The position numbers and the translations under genes are program-made. Positions 19,090 to 27,009 of a DNA stretch of 48,163 bases are shown in pieces (positions within the stretch are counted from its first letter, which is position 1; each line of letters starts with the position of its first letter). The notes below the pieces were generated by a model that was not told where the DNA came from, made no database searches, and worked only from the letters and a program-made list of their open reading frames with translations. This DNA comes from Rhizobium sp. Q54 (lineage in GTDB: Bacteria > Pseudomonadota > Alphaproteobacteria > UBA828): contig CAMDDO010000016.1 in the NCBI GenBank assembly GCA_945892755.1, positions 1 through 48,163 of the forward strand. The letters run 5' to 3'.

Positions 19090-20058
19090 ATGGAATCCAG
19101 TAGTATTCTCGTCATCGTCGTCGCCGCGGTCGCGGTGATGATTGTTTTTCTCGGCGTCAAGATGGTGCCGCAGGGGCGCGAATGGACGGTGGAGCGCTTC
19201 GGCCGCTATACCCGGACCCTGCCGCCCGGCCTCAGCCTGATCATGCCGTTCGTCGATCGCATTGGCGCCCGCATCAACATGATGGAACAGGTGCTCGACG
19301 TGCCGACCCAGGAGGTCATCACGCGCGACAATGCGATGGTCAGCGTCGATGGCGTGATGTTCTTTCAGGTGCTCGACGCGGCGAAGGCAGCCTATGAAGT
19401 GAGCAATCTCGACAACGCCATGCTCAATCTGGCCATGACCAATATCCGTACCGTGATGGGCTCGATGGATCTGGACGAGCTGCTTTCGCAGCGCGATAAG
19501 ATCAACGCCAAGCTTTTGGCCGTGGTCGACGAGGCCACCGGGCCCTGGGGCATCAAGATCACGCGTGTCGAGATCAAGGACATCTCACCGCCGCGCGAAA
19601 TGGTCGATGCCATGGCCCGTCAGATGAAAGCCGAGCGCGACAAGCGCGCCGCCGTACTCGAAGCCGAGGGCCTTAGACAGGCCGCGATCCTGAAGGCCGA
19701 GGGCGAGAAACAGGCGGCCATTTTGTCGGCCGAAGGCCGCCGCGATGCGGCGTTCCGCGACGCGGAAGCGCGCGAGCGCGGCGCCGAGGCCGAGGCCAAG
19801 GCGACCTCGATGGTTTCGGAGGCGATCGCAAAGGGCGACGTGCAGGCGATCAACTATTTCGTCGCGCTCAAATATGTCGAGGCCATGAAAGAGATTGGCG
19901 GCGGACACAATCACAAGCTGGTGTTCATGCCGATCGAGGCGACAGGCTTGATCGGGGCGATCGGCGGAATCGCCGAGCTGGCCAAGAAGGCGGCCGACAA
20001 GCCGCCCGGCGGCCCGTGGGAGAAGACGACCCCGACAAACCCCGGCCCGACGAATTGA
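19090..20058 (+). CDS. SPFH/band 7 (stomatin-like, QmcA-type) membrane protein
   Basis: A 322-residue protein with one N-terminal membrane helix (residues 5-22) and a band 7 domain (about 24-200: RFGRYTRTLPPGLSLIMPFVDRI, then QEVITRDNAMVSVDG and AMTNIRTVMGSMDLDELLSQRD). A long Ala/Glu/Arg-rich coiled coil follows (200-255), with heptads of EAEGLRQAA, KAEGEKQAA and SAEGRRDAA. SPFH proteins form large oligomeric cages that organise membrane microdomains and shield or recruit membrane proteases. It is followed 4 bp later by nfeD-like DNA, its usual partner, so the two are an operon. The AGGGAGAG before ATG 19090 is a good ribosome site. Confidence 0.92.
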   Translation: MESSSILVIVVAAVAVMIVFLGVKMVPQGREWTVERFGRYTRTLPPGLSLIMPFVDRIGARINMMEQVLDVPTQEVITRDNAMVSVDGVMFFQVLDAAKAAYEVSNLDNAMLNLAMTNIRTVMGSMDLDELLSQRDKINAKLLAVVDEATGPWGIKITRVEIKDISPPREMVDAMARQMKAERDKRAAVLEAEGLRQAAILKAEGEKQAAILSAEGRRDAAFRDAEARERGAEAEAKATSMVSEAIAKGDVQAINYFVALKYVEAMKEIGGGHNHKLVFMPIEATGLIGAIGGIAELAKKAADKPPGGPWEKTTPTNPGPTN

Positions 20059-20062
20059 CGCC

Positions 20063-20506
20063 ATGTTCAGCGAGCTCCAGTTTTGGCATTGGCTGATCGC
20101 GGGCGCGCTGCTCGCCGGTCTCGAGCTGGTCACGCCTGGCGTGTTCTTGCTCTGGATCGGCGCCTCGGCCTTCATCACGGGCGCGGTGATGGCGATCTGG
20201 CCCGAGCTCGACTGGCGCTACGCCGTAACGATCTTCGGCGCACTATCGGTCGCCAGCGTGGCGATCGCGCTCCGCTTCCGTCTCATTCGCACGCCCATCA
20301 GCGATCGCCCGACGCTCAACAAGCGCGCCGAGCAATATCTCGGTCGTCTGATCACGCTTGACGAGCCGATCGTCGATGGCCGCGGCACGATCAAGCTCGA
20401 CGATACGCGCTGGCGCGTGAGCGGCCCTGATCTGCCGGCAGGCGCGCATGTTGTGATCAGCGGCGTCGACGGCTCGACGCTCGTGGTCGCGCCGCGCGCC
20501 AGCTGA
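20063..20506 (+). CDS. NfeD family membrane protein, 147 aa
   Basis: A short NfeD-type protein. Residues 8-70 hold two to three membrane helices (WLIAGALLAGLELVTPGVFLLW, ASAFITGAVMAIW and GALSVASVAIALRF). The C-terminal half is a small soluble beta domain with the OB-like phrase GRLITLDEPIVDGRGTIKLDD, then RWRVSGPDLPAG. It lacks the ClpP-like protease part found in long NfeD proteins. It follows the SPFH gene by 4 bp; NfeD proteins bind and modulate their SPFH partner. Its stop codon lies 11 bp before the long inverted-repeat element. Confidence 0.9.
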   Translation: MFSELQFWHWLIAGALLAGLELVTPGVFLLWIGASAFITGAVMAIWPELDWRYAVTIFGALSVASVAIALRFRLIRTPISDRPTLNKRAEQYLGRLITLDEPIVDGRGTIKLDDTRWRVSGPDLPAGAHVVISGVDGSTLVVAPRAS

Positions 20507-20517
20507 TCAGCCGGCCC

Positions 20518-20844
20518 AGAGCATATTCCGATCAAAGTGACTCAGTTGCGTTGCGTCGTGGCGAGGCGATTCGCCAGGCGCGGCGCGTCGTGCGCCAGTG
20601 CGCACGCAGGGCGTGCGACGAGCGATGCGGGGCCATCGGTCAAGCGGCGCAACGCCGCGAGCGCCCGCCACGGCGCAACCCTTAGGGCTGGGGCCTTTTG
20701 CGACGCGGGTTCGTCGAGCGCCACGCGCTCGCGGAGCGCGATGCAGGGCTCGCCCGTAGGCGCCGCTACGCGCTTCGCCCTGCTCCTGCCCGCGGCGCAA
20801 AATTCCTCCGGCGCAACTGGGTCAACTTGGTCGGAACATGCTCT
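20518..20844. repeat. 327-bp MITE-like element with 33-bp terminal inverted repeats
   Basis: The outer arms are 20518-20550 (AGAGCATATTCCGATCAAAG...) and 20812-20844, whose reverse complement begins AGAGCATGTTCCGACCAAGT and also ends CAGTTGCG. They agree at 28 of 33 positions, and weaker similarity continues a few bases outside. The interior is GC-rich with small internal dyads such as CGTGCGC...GCGCACG, and no coding bias or ribosome site. It contains no transposase. The right end overlaps the last two bases of the regulator's stop codon. No clear target-site duplication is visible. It is best read as a non-autonomous mobile or repeat-family element. Confidence 0.6.
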
Positions 20845-23017
20845 AGGACGGCAATCCGGCGCGCACCAGCAAAGCAAGCTCCGCATCGGCGACCGCGCGA
20901 TCGGCGTAGGGCTGTACCGCCAGCCAGCGCGCCGCCGAAAAGTGCGGCTCGACCGCCCGGATCGCGTCGGCCTCGCGGCGCGCGCGATCGACATCGTTGA
21001 GCTCGACCAGCGCCATGATCAATTCAATCCTGGGCGCGAGCGCCTCGTCGCCGGCCTTGAGATGCCCATCGAGCAATGGCACGGCGTCTTTCGCGCGGCC
21101 GAGCATGCGGTAGATGCGCGCGAGATTCCAGGCGTACCAGTCCGGAAACGATGGGCTGAGCCGCATCGCCTTCTCCATCACGACCAGGCCGCGCTCAAGG
21201 TTCCCCGTATAGGTCAAGGTATTGGCAAGCAGCGCCATCGCTTCGGAATCGTTCGGACTGAGCTGGATGGCGCGTTCGCCAAGTTCGACCGCCCGGGCGT
21301 GGTTGCCGCCAATCAGGGTGAGGCTGCCGAGCAGGCTGTAGGCGCGACCGCGCGTCGGATCGAGCGCGATGGTTTTCTCGGCGAGCGCCGCCGCGGTGGC
21401 TAGCGATGCCACCGGATCCGGGCTCCAATTGAAGCGCACATCGACATAGTGGGTCCACGCCAGACCCTCAAGCGCTCCGGGGTAGTCTGGATCGATCTCC
21501 GTTGCCTCCAAATAGAGCGCGCGGGCGCGGGCGTTTTCCGCCTGCGTCAGGCGCCGAAGCGCGCCAAGACCTTCGCTCGCCGCGAGCCACGCCTCGAGAT
21601 CGCGCGTGCCATGAGACGGCGTGCGTTGCGGTGCTTCGCCGCGCGCCATGGTCACTTCGAGCGTCGCCAGGACTTTGAGCGTGATCTCATCTTGCAGCGC
21701 GAAGACATCCTCGATCGCGCGGTCATAGCGGTCGGCCCAGACCTGCGCGCCACGCAACGCGTCGGAGAGCTGGACCGAGATGCGCACGTGCTCGCCGACC
21801 CGCTGGACGCTGCCATCGAGCACCCAGCGCACACCCAACGCCTCGGCGATGCGGCCCGGCGGTTTGTTCTGATCGGCGAAGGGCCGCGCCGCGGCGGGCG
21901 CGATTACGAACATATCCGGCATCACCGAGAGCGCGGTCGTGATGTCCTCGGCCATGCCCTGGGTCAATCCGGACGGCGCGGCGCCATCCGAAAGGTCGCG
22001 AAACGGCAGCACCGCGATCGAGGGCTTGTCCGGCAGCGCGAAGGCCATGGCCGAGGGATTGGCCGGCTCGATCGGCTCGCCGCCGCCGAACAGGAGCGCC
22101 GCGACAACCGCCACCGCCGCGACGAGCGCGCCGGCACCCGCCGCGATCGCTAGTCGCCGGCGGCTGTTTCGATTCGGCGCCGCAAGGATAGGCCGAGGGT
22201 CGAGCGGCGCGCCGACCGAGGGCGAGCGATCCAATGATGCCGCAGGGACGGACGTCGCCTCGGTTTGGACCGGCCTCGCCACGTCAACGCCGCCCGAACG
22301 GCGCAGCTCGTCAAACAGCTTACGGGTCTCGGCGTCGGGCTCGGCGTCAAGCTCGCGCTTCATCGCATCGAAACAGTGCTGGTACTGGCGCAGCGCGTCG
22401 GCGCGCCGACCCATGCGACCATAGAGCCGCATCAGCGCGCGATGCGCCTCTTCATTGGCCGGCTCGACCGCGAGCAGCCGGCGTGCGGCGTCCGCCGCCG
22501 TCTCGAAGTCACCGGCGGCGTCGGCGAGGCCCACCAATTTGATCGCGCATTCACCGAAGCGGCGGCGCCACTGGGCCCGCTCCACCGCCAGCCATTCCTC
22601 GAAGCCTTCCGAACGGAGCGACAAGCCGGCGGCGAGCTCGCCCCTATAGAGCGCGACCGCCCGGCGCAAGGCATCAAGGCTGCCCTCGCGCGCCAGGCGA
22701 TCGAATTCCCAAGCATCGACATTGAGTCGATCCGAATCGAGCCGAACCTCGTCATGGCTGGCGACGACCGGCGGACCATCGGCTTCGCCGAATTCCTTGC
22801 GCAGGCCGAGCAGGCATTGGCGCAGCGAATGGCGGGCCTGTTCCTCGCCCCGGTCCGACCAAAGGAGGCCCGCTAGCCGATCCCGCGCCAAGGTGTTGTT
22901 CGGGCTCAAGGCAAGCACGAGCAAGGCAGCGCCGGCGTGACGGCCAGGCGACGGCAAAGGCGCGCCACGACCATCGCTAAACGCCAGCGCGCCCAAGACT
23001 TCGATTCGAATCGTCAG
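20843..23017 (-). CDS. BTAD/TPR transcriptional regulator with membrane helix and TolB-like domain
   Basis: About 724 residues. The N-terminus (VLGALAFSDGRGAPLP ... RDRLAGLLWSDRGEEQARHSLRQCL) is a short winged-helix-type region typical of SARP/BTAD proteins. A BTAD domain follows at 100-245 (YRGELAAGLSLRSEGFEEWLAVER; DALRQYQHCFDAMKRELDAEPDAET), then a single membrane helix at about 288-311, a TolB N-like domain at 330-450 (SIAVLPFRDLSD; VRWVLDGSVQRVGEHVRISVQL), and TPR repeats. This domain order is known from adenylate-cyclase-like and CadC-like sensors. The first in-frame ATG/GTG/TTG is TTG 22996, but a GGGGAGG site sits 7 bp before an in-frame CTG at 23017, giving LTIRIEVLGAL, the normal start of this family. 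I take CTG as the start. Confidence 0.75.
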   Translation of the reverse strand: MTIRIEVLGALAFSDGRGAPLPSPGRHAGAALLVLALSPNNTLARDRLAGLLWSDRGEEQARHSLRQCLLGLRKEFGEADGPPVVASHDEVRLDSDRLNVDAWEFDRLAREGSLDALRRAVALYRGELAAGLSLRSEGFEEWLAVERAQWRRRFGECAIKLVGLADAAGDFETAADAARRLLAVEPANEEAHRALMRLYGRMGRRADALRQYQHCFDAMKRELDAEPDAETRKLFDELRRSGGVDVARPVQTEATSVPAASLDRSPSVGAPLDPRPILAAPNRNSRRRLAIAAGAGALVAAVAVVAALLFGGGEPIEPANPSAMAFALPDKPSIAVLPFRDLSDGAAPSGLTQGMAEDITTALSVMPDMFVIAPAAARPFADQNKPPGRIAEALGVRWVLDGSVQRVGEHVRISVQLSDALRGAQVWADRYDRAIEDVFALQDEITLKVLATLEVTMARGEAPQRTPSHGTRDLEAWLAASEGLGALRRLTQAENARARALYLEATEIDPDYPGALEGLAWTHYVDVRFNWSPDPVASLATAAALAEKTIALDPTRGRAYSLLGSLTLIGGNHARAVELGERAIQLSPNDSEAMALLANTLTYTGNLERGLVVMEKAMRLSPSFPDWYAWNLARIYRMLGRAKDAVPLLDGHLKAGDEALAPRIELIMALVELNDVDRARREADAIRAVEPHFSAARWLAVQPYADRAVADAELALLVRAGLPS

Positions 23018-23100
23018 CGTCCGGCCTCCCCGAAGACTTGGTTAATCAAATCTTACCTCGGCGGGCTCGCCGGCGCGACCGACGCGTTGATTGTACTTAT

Positions 23101-23148
23101 TTGACGCCGATTTCGTTCGATTTGACAAAGCGTTGACGGATTTCTGAC
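23101..23148. promoter_or_regulatory. Four TTGAC-type repeats spaced 21, 11 and 11 bp
   Basis: TTGAC occurs at 23101, 23122 and 23133, and CTGAC at 23144. Starts are separated by about two, one and one helical turns, so all four lie on the same DNA face. The array lies in the 234-bp gap between the divergent BTAD regulator and the 32-residue peptide gene. SARP/BTAD activators bind short direct repeats at 11-bp intervals, so autoregulation is a possible reading. TTGACA at 23122 could alternatively be a -35 box, but there is no good -10 box 17 bp downstream. Confidence 0.45.
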
Positions 23149-23251
23149 GGGCGGATCACGAGGCCCCTTCAGTCTGACCTCATTCAGGGTGACACGCGTT
23201 GGACCGATACCGACCCAAGGCCCTCACCCCCTAATCAAGGAGTACCGCCCG

Positions 23252-23350
23252 ATGACCAGGGAAACCCACGAGCTCCCCCACTACCGGCATGCGCTGGCAG
23301 GCTTCGCAGTGGTGATCTTCCTCCTCGCGGTCCTTGGCTTGGCGGTCTGA
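23252..23350 (+). CDS. Small single-helix membrane peptide, 32 aa
   Basis: An ATG at 23252 with an AAGGAG site 9 bp upstream opens a 32-codon frame. The N-terminal half is polar and His-rich (MTRETHELPHYRH). The second half is one uninterrupted hydrophobic helix (ALAGFAVVIFLLAVLGLAV) ending at the stop. The charge pattern predicts the N-terminus in the cytosol. It is too short for homology by eye; small cytochrome-oxidase accessory subunits and type I toxin-like peptides share this shape, but nothing here proves either. It is divergent from the BTAD regulator and followed by a structured RNA tail and terminator, so a complete small transcription unit is plausible. Confidence 0.6.
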   Translation: MTRETHELPHYRHALAGFAVVIFLLAVLGLAV

Positions 23351-23422
23351 CCGAATTTTCGAGATGGGTGGGGAGACGGGGACTCAAAGAAAAACCTCGG
23401 GAGGACCAGTTTTCTCCACCCT

Positions 23423-23524
23423 GGCGCCGCTGGCCAGGTAGGCCGCGGCGCCAACGACCCCAAACAAGGGTCGCACGTTCCTCCGCCTGGCGCCGCTGGT
23501 CATGTAGACCGCGGCGCCCTTTTT
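23423..23524 (+). ncRNA. Three-hairpin structured RNA tail with tandem covarying stems
   Basis: Hairpin 1 (23423-23452) is GGCGCCGC-U-GGCC, loop AGGUA, GGCC-GCGGCGCC. Hairpin 2 (23455-23473) is CGACCC, 7-base loop, GGGTCG. Hairpin 3 (23489-23518) repeats hairpin 1 exactly 66 bp later but with GGTC/GACC in the upper stem and loop ATGTA. One base pair has changed as a pair (C-G to U-A) while the bulged U and the lower stem are kept. The flanks CTCC-CC before each copy are also similar. The unit follows the 32-residue peptide gene and ends with a U tract. It may be the 3' end of that transcript or an independent small RNA. Confidence 0.5.
23489..23524 (+). terminator. Intrinsic terminator after the peptide/RNA unit
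   Basis: A 12-bp stem with one bulged U (hairpin 3 of the structured RNA) followed on the plus strand by CTTTTT. The minus strand has no U tract there, so the direction is from the small peptide gene towards the GMC gene. Confidence 0.75.
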
Positions 23525-23551
23525 CGCTCCGAAAGGGCGGGCCGCGCCGGC

Positions 23552-25150
23552 TCAGGCGCGGGCCGCGCGCCGGATCATGTCGGCGGCTTTTTCGGCGATC
23601 ATGATGACCGGCGCGTTGGTATTGCCCGAGGTCAGGCGCGGCATGATCGCGGCATCGACCACGCGAAGCCCGCCAATCCCTCGGACACGCAGTTCCTCAT
23701 CGACCACCGCCATGGGGTCCGCGCCCATCTTGCACGTGCCAACCGGGTGATAGAGCGTCGCGCCGGTGCGCCGGGCGTAGTCGAGGAGCTCATGGTCGCT
23801 CGTGCAAGTCGCGCCGGGAACGTCTTCGGCCACGATGAAATCGCGCAGGGCCGGGGCGGCGGTAATCGCGCGCGCGATCTTCAGGCCCGCGACCAGCGTA
23901 CGACGGTCGAGCTCGTCGGCCAGGAAATTGGGCCGGATCGCCGGCGGCGCGAAAGGATCGGCGGACTTCAGGTGGATCGTGCCGCGGCTCTCGGGCCGCA
24001 TCTGGCACGGCCCGATGGTGAGGCCGGGAAATTTGTCGAGCGTGCGCTTCTTCGGGTCGCGGAAACTGGCATGCGCGATGTGATATTGTACGTCGGGCGT
24101 CGCGAGCTCGGGCCGCGTCTTGACGAAGCCGCACAGCACCCCGGCCGTGAGGGTGAGCCCACCGCGCTTGAACAGATAGTATTTCAGGAGCTCGCCGAGC
24201 ATCGGCAGGCCGCGCATCCGCTCATTCAGCGTCACCGCGTTCCGCACGCGCCAGACCATGCGCGCGACATAGTGATCCTGATAGTTCTCGCCGACTCCCG
24301 GCAAAGCGTGGCGGACCGCGATGCCATGCGCCTTCAAGACCTCGGGCCTGCCGATGCCGGACAATTCCAGCAATTGCGGCGATTGCACCGCGCCGGCGCT
24401 TAAGATCACTTCGCGCGCGGCGCGCGCCGCCGCGCTCTTGCCATGGCGCACATAGGTCACGCCGACAGCCTTCAGACCGTCGAATAGAATGCCGCTCGCC
24501 TGCGCTTCGGTCACGACGTCGAGGTTGGGCCGCGAGCGCGCCGGATGCAAATAGGCATCGGCCGCGCTCCAGCGCGTTCCGCCCTTCTGCGTCACCTGGA
24601 AATAGCCGAAGCCGTCCTGTGTTCCGCTATTGTAGTCCGGCGTGCGCGGAAAGCCGGCCTGGGCCGCGCCGTCCATCAAGACGTCGAGCAACCGATCGGT
24701 CTCGCGCTGATTTGCCACGTTGAGCGGACCGCCGACGCCGCGGTGCGGCCCTTCGGGGTTCTCGCGGTTCTCGGCTTTCTTGAAATAGGGCAACACGTCG
24801 TCATAGGACCAGCCGCGATTGCCCGCTTGAGCCCAGCCATCATAGTCCGCCGCCTGGCCGCGCACATAGATCATGCCGTTGATCGAACTCGAGCCGCCGA
24901 GCACGCGGCCGCGCGGAATCGGGATCGCGCGGTTGTGAGTGGCGGGCTCGGGCTCGCTGTCAAAAAGCCAATTGACGGTGGGGTCGACCATGGTCTTGAC
25001 ATAGCCGGCGGGGATTTTGATCCAGCGATTGGTATCGGCCCCGCCGGCTTCGATCAGCAATACGCGTACCTGGCCGTCTTCGCTCAAGCGATTGGCCAGG
25101 ACACAGCCGGCTGAGCCCGCGCCGACGATGATGTAGTCGTAATCCGCCAA
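23552..25150 (-). CDS. GMC family FAD oxidoreductase (choline dehydrogenase-like)
   Basis: A 532-residue GMC oxidoreductase. It has the N-terminal Rossmann motif DYIIVGAGSAGCVLANRLSED, the GMC signature GGSSSINGMIYVRGQ, a second signature GAVQSPQLLELSGIG, the active-site segment LYHPVGTCKMG with the catalytic His, and a C-terminal FAD contact GNTNAPVIMIAEKAAD. Family members oxidise alcohols such as choline, alkanols or polyethylene glycol; the substrate is not evident. I start it at TTG 25150, directly at the FAD motif, with GGGGGA 6 bp upstream; the longer open frame adds only low-complexity antisense sequence. It is divergent from the AtuA pair. Confidence 0.9.
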   Translation of the reverse strand: MADYDYIIVGAGSAGCVLANRLSEDGQVRVLLIEAGGADTNRWIKIPAGYVKTMVDPTVNWLFDSEPEPATHNRAIPIPRGRVLGGSSSINGMIYVRGQAADYDGWAQAGNRGWSYDDVLPYFKKAENRENPEGPHRGVGGPLNVANQRETDRLLDVLMDGAAQAGFPRTPDYNSGTQDGFGYFQVTQKGGTRWSAADAYLHPARSRPNLDVVTEAQASGILFDGLKAVGVTYVRHGKSAAARAAREVILSAGAVQSPQLLELSGIGRPEVLKAHGIAVRHALPGVGENYQDHYVARMVWRVRNAVTLNERMRGLPMLGELLKYYLFKRGGLTLTAGVLCGFVKTRPELATPDVQYHIAHASFRDPKKRTLDKFPGLTIGPCQMRPESRGTIHLKSADPFAPPAIRPNFLADELDRRTLVAGLKIARAITAAPALRDFIVAEDVPGATCTSDHELLDYARRTGATLYHPVGTCKMGADPMAVVDEELRVRGIGGLRVVDAAIMPRLTSGNTNAPVIMIAEKAADMIRRAARA

Positions 25151-25312
25151 GGCCGTTCCCCCGCATCTCCGGTACCGCGGCGGCGAGACTAGGACAAAGG
25201 ACGCCAGAGCAACAGACCGGTTATGGCGGGCCCCTTGCGGCCAACCCCATAGTTGACGCACGGTAATTGAGTCAAACGTCTCGGCATAGCGCGGCGAGCA
25301 CAAAGATCATCC

Positions 25313-26659
25313 ATGGCGAAACAGAGCGTGCGCATTGGCGCCGGCGCCGGCTTTGCCAGCGACCGCTGGGAACCGGCGGTCGAGCTGATTGAACAGGGCG
25401 GCATTGACTACATCGTGTTCGAGTGCCTGGCCGAGCGCACGATCGCGCGCGAGACGCTGGCCCGACGCAAAGACCCGAACGGCGGATACAACCCAAGGCT
25501 CGAGCCGCGCATGACCGACGTGCTGCCGGCGTGCGTCGCGCATGGCGTGCGGCTGGTCACCAATCAGGGCGCCGCCAATCCGCTCGGCGCGGCGCGTAAG
25601 ACCTGCGACATCGCCGAGGCGAGCGGCCTTCACGATATTCGCTGCGCGGTGTTGCTGGGCGATGACGTGACCGAGCTGATCGCGGCGCGGCCCGGGCTTC
25701 GCCTGCTCGAGAGCGGCGATCCGGTCGAAAGCATTCTACCCGGCCTCGCGGCCGCGAACGCCTATTTGGGCGCCGACGGCGTGCGCGATGCGCTGGCGAC
25801 GGGTGCCCAAGTCGTGATCACCGGGCGCGTCGCCGATCCGTCGCTGTTCATTGGGCCGATGCTCTTTGAGCTCGGCTGGTCCTATGACGACTACGCTATG
25901 CTCGCTCACGCCTCCGCGGCCGGTCATTTGCTCGAATGCGCCGGCCAGGTGACCGGCGGCTATTTCGCCGACCCGGGCCCGAAGGACGTGCCTGCCCTCG
26001 CCCGCCTTGGCTTCCCGTTCGCCGATGTGAGCGCCGCCGGCGCGGTCATCATCGGCAAGGTCGAGGCGGCGGGGGGCCGGGTCGATATCGCGACCTGCAC
26101 GGAACAGCTCCTTTATGAAGTGCATGATCCGAGCGCCTACATCACGCCCGATTGCGTGCTCGACGTGACGGCAATCGAGCTGCACGCCGTGGCCAAGGAT
26201 CGCGTGCGCGTGACCGGTGCCCGCGCAAGGCCGCGCACCGCCAGCTACAAAGTGAGCATCGGCTATCTCGATGGTTATCTCGGCGAGGGCCAGCTCTCCT
26301 ATGGCGGGCCGAATGCGGTGGCCCGTGCGCGGCTCGCCGGCGAAATTGTGCGCGAGCGCCTCAAACTGCGCGGGCTGCACTATGACGAGCTCCGAATCGA
26401 GCTGATCGGTGTCGACAGTCTGCACGGTCCCGCCGCCGACCGACCGGAGCCCTATGAGGTCAGGCTCCGGGTCGTCGGGCGCACGCGCGAGCGGCGCCTC
26501 GCGGAGGAGATCGGCTGGGAGGTCGAGGCGCTCTACACCAACGGGCCATCGGGCGGCGCCGGCGAATCCCGCCAGGTGCGCGACGTCCTCGCGGTGCAGT
26601 CGGTGCTGCTGCCGCGCGAACTGGTCAAAACCCGCATCGAGCTGGTCGGGCCGCGATGA
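25313..26659 (+). CDS. AtuA-type acyclic terpene utilization protein (DUF1446), main domain
   Basis: A 448-residue DUF1446/AtuA protein. It begins with VRIGAGAGFASDRWEPAVELIEQGGIDYIVFECLAERT and has TNQGAANPLGAARKT and VVITGRVADPSLFIGPM, which are characteristic of the family. AtuA is essential for growth on citronellol and geraniol in Pseudomonas, though its reaction is not defined. In many homologues this domain is fused to a C-terminal ferredoxin-fold part; here that part is a separate gene that overlaps by 4 bp (ATGA). The start ATG 25313 has only a weak GAGC-rich context. Terpene use here is inferred, not shown. Confidence 0.85.
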   Translation: MAKQSVRIGAGAGFASDRWEPAVELIEQGGIDYIVFECLAERTIARETLARRKDPNGGYNPRLEPRMTDVLPACVAHGVRLVTNQGAANPLGAARKTCDIAEASGLHDIRCAVLLGDDVTELIAARPGLRLLESGDPVESILPGLAAANAYLGADGVRDALATGAQVVITGRVADPSLFIGPMLFELGWSYDDYAMLAHASAAGHLLECAGQVTGGYFADPGPKDVPALARLGFPFADVSAAGAVIIGKVEAAGGRVDIATCTEQLLYEVHDPSAYITPDCVLDVTAIELHAVAKDRVRVTGARARPRTASYKVSIGYLDGYLGEGQLSYGGPNAVARARLAGEIVRERLKLRGLHYDELRIELIGVDSLHGPAADRPEPYEVRLRVVGRTRERRLAEEIGWEVEALYTNGPSGGAGESRQVRDVLAVQSVLLPRELVKTRIELVGPR

Positions 26660-27009
26660 GGCTCACTGTCCGCGACCTCGCGCATTGCCGAGCGGGCGAC
26701 AAGGGTCACGCGGTCAACATCTCGGTGATCGCCTATGAGCCAGCCGGCTACGAGCGACTGCGGCGCGAGTTGAGCGAGGCGCGCGTGATGGCCGCGTTCG
26801 CCGCGCTCGCCGAGGGGCCGGTGACGCGCTACGAACTGCCCCGACTGAACGCCCTCAATTTCGTGATCGAGCATCTGAAAGGCGGCGGCGTGACCGCGAC
26901 CGCCGCGCTGGACATTCATGGCAAGAGCTTGAGCGGGCTCGTGCTCACGATCGAGCTACAAGGCAACGAGCCGGCAGCGGTCGATCACGGCCTCACCGGT
27001 AGCGAATGA
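26656..27009 (+). CDS. AtuA C-terminal ferredoxin-fold domain protein, 117 aa
   Basis: The phrase LAHCRAGDKGHAVNISVIAYEP is the AtuA C-terminal domain signature (usually L-H-R-SGDKG-N-NIG). The middle segment RYELPRLNALNFVIEHLKGGGV is also typical. In fused AtuA proteins it follows DUF1446 directly. Here it is its own cistron, translationally coupled through ATGA to the preceding gene, so the two chains most likely form one complex. Its 3' end overlaps the convergent ABC permease gene by 17 bp. Confidence 0.8.
   Translation: MRLTVRDLAHCRAGDKGHAVNISVIAYEPAGYERLRRELSEARVMAAFAALAEGPVTRYELPRLNALNFVIEHLKGGGVTATAALDIHGKSLSGLVLTIELQGNEPAAVDHGLTGSE

Noticed and set aside
20537-21403. 288-codon frame running through the inverted-repeat element into the regulator
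   Set aside because: It crosses the repeat border and is antisense to the TPR part of the regulator.
23423-23518. Possible CRISPR array
   Set aside because: Only two copies, each a self-pairing hairpin, with no cas genes in the window.
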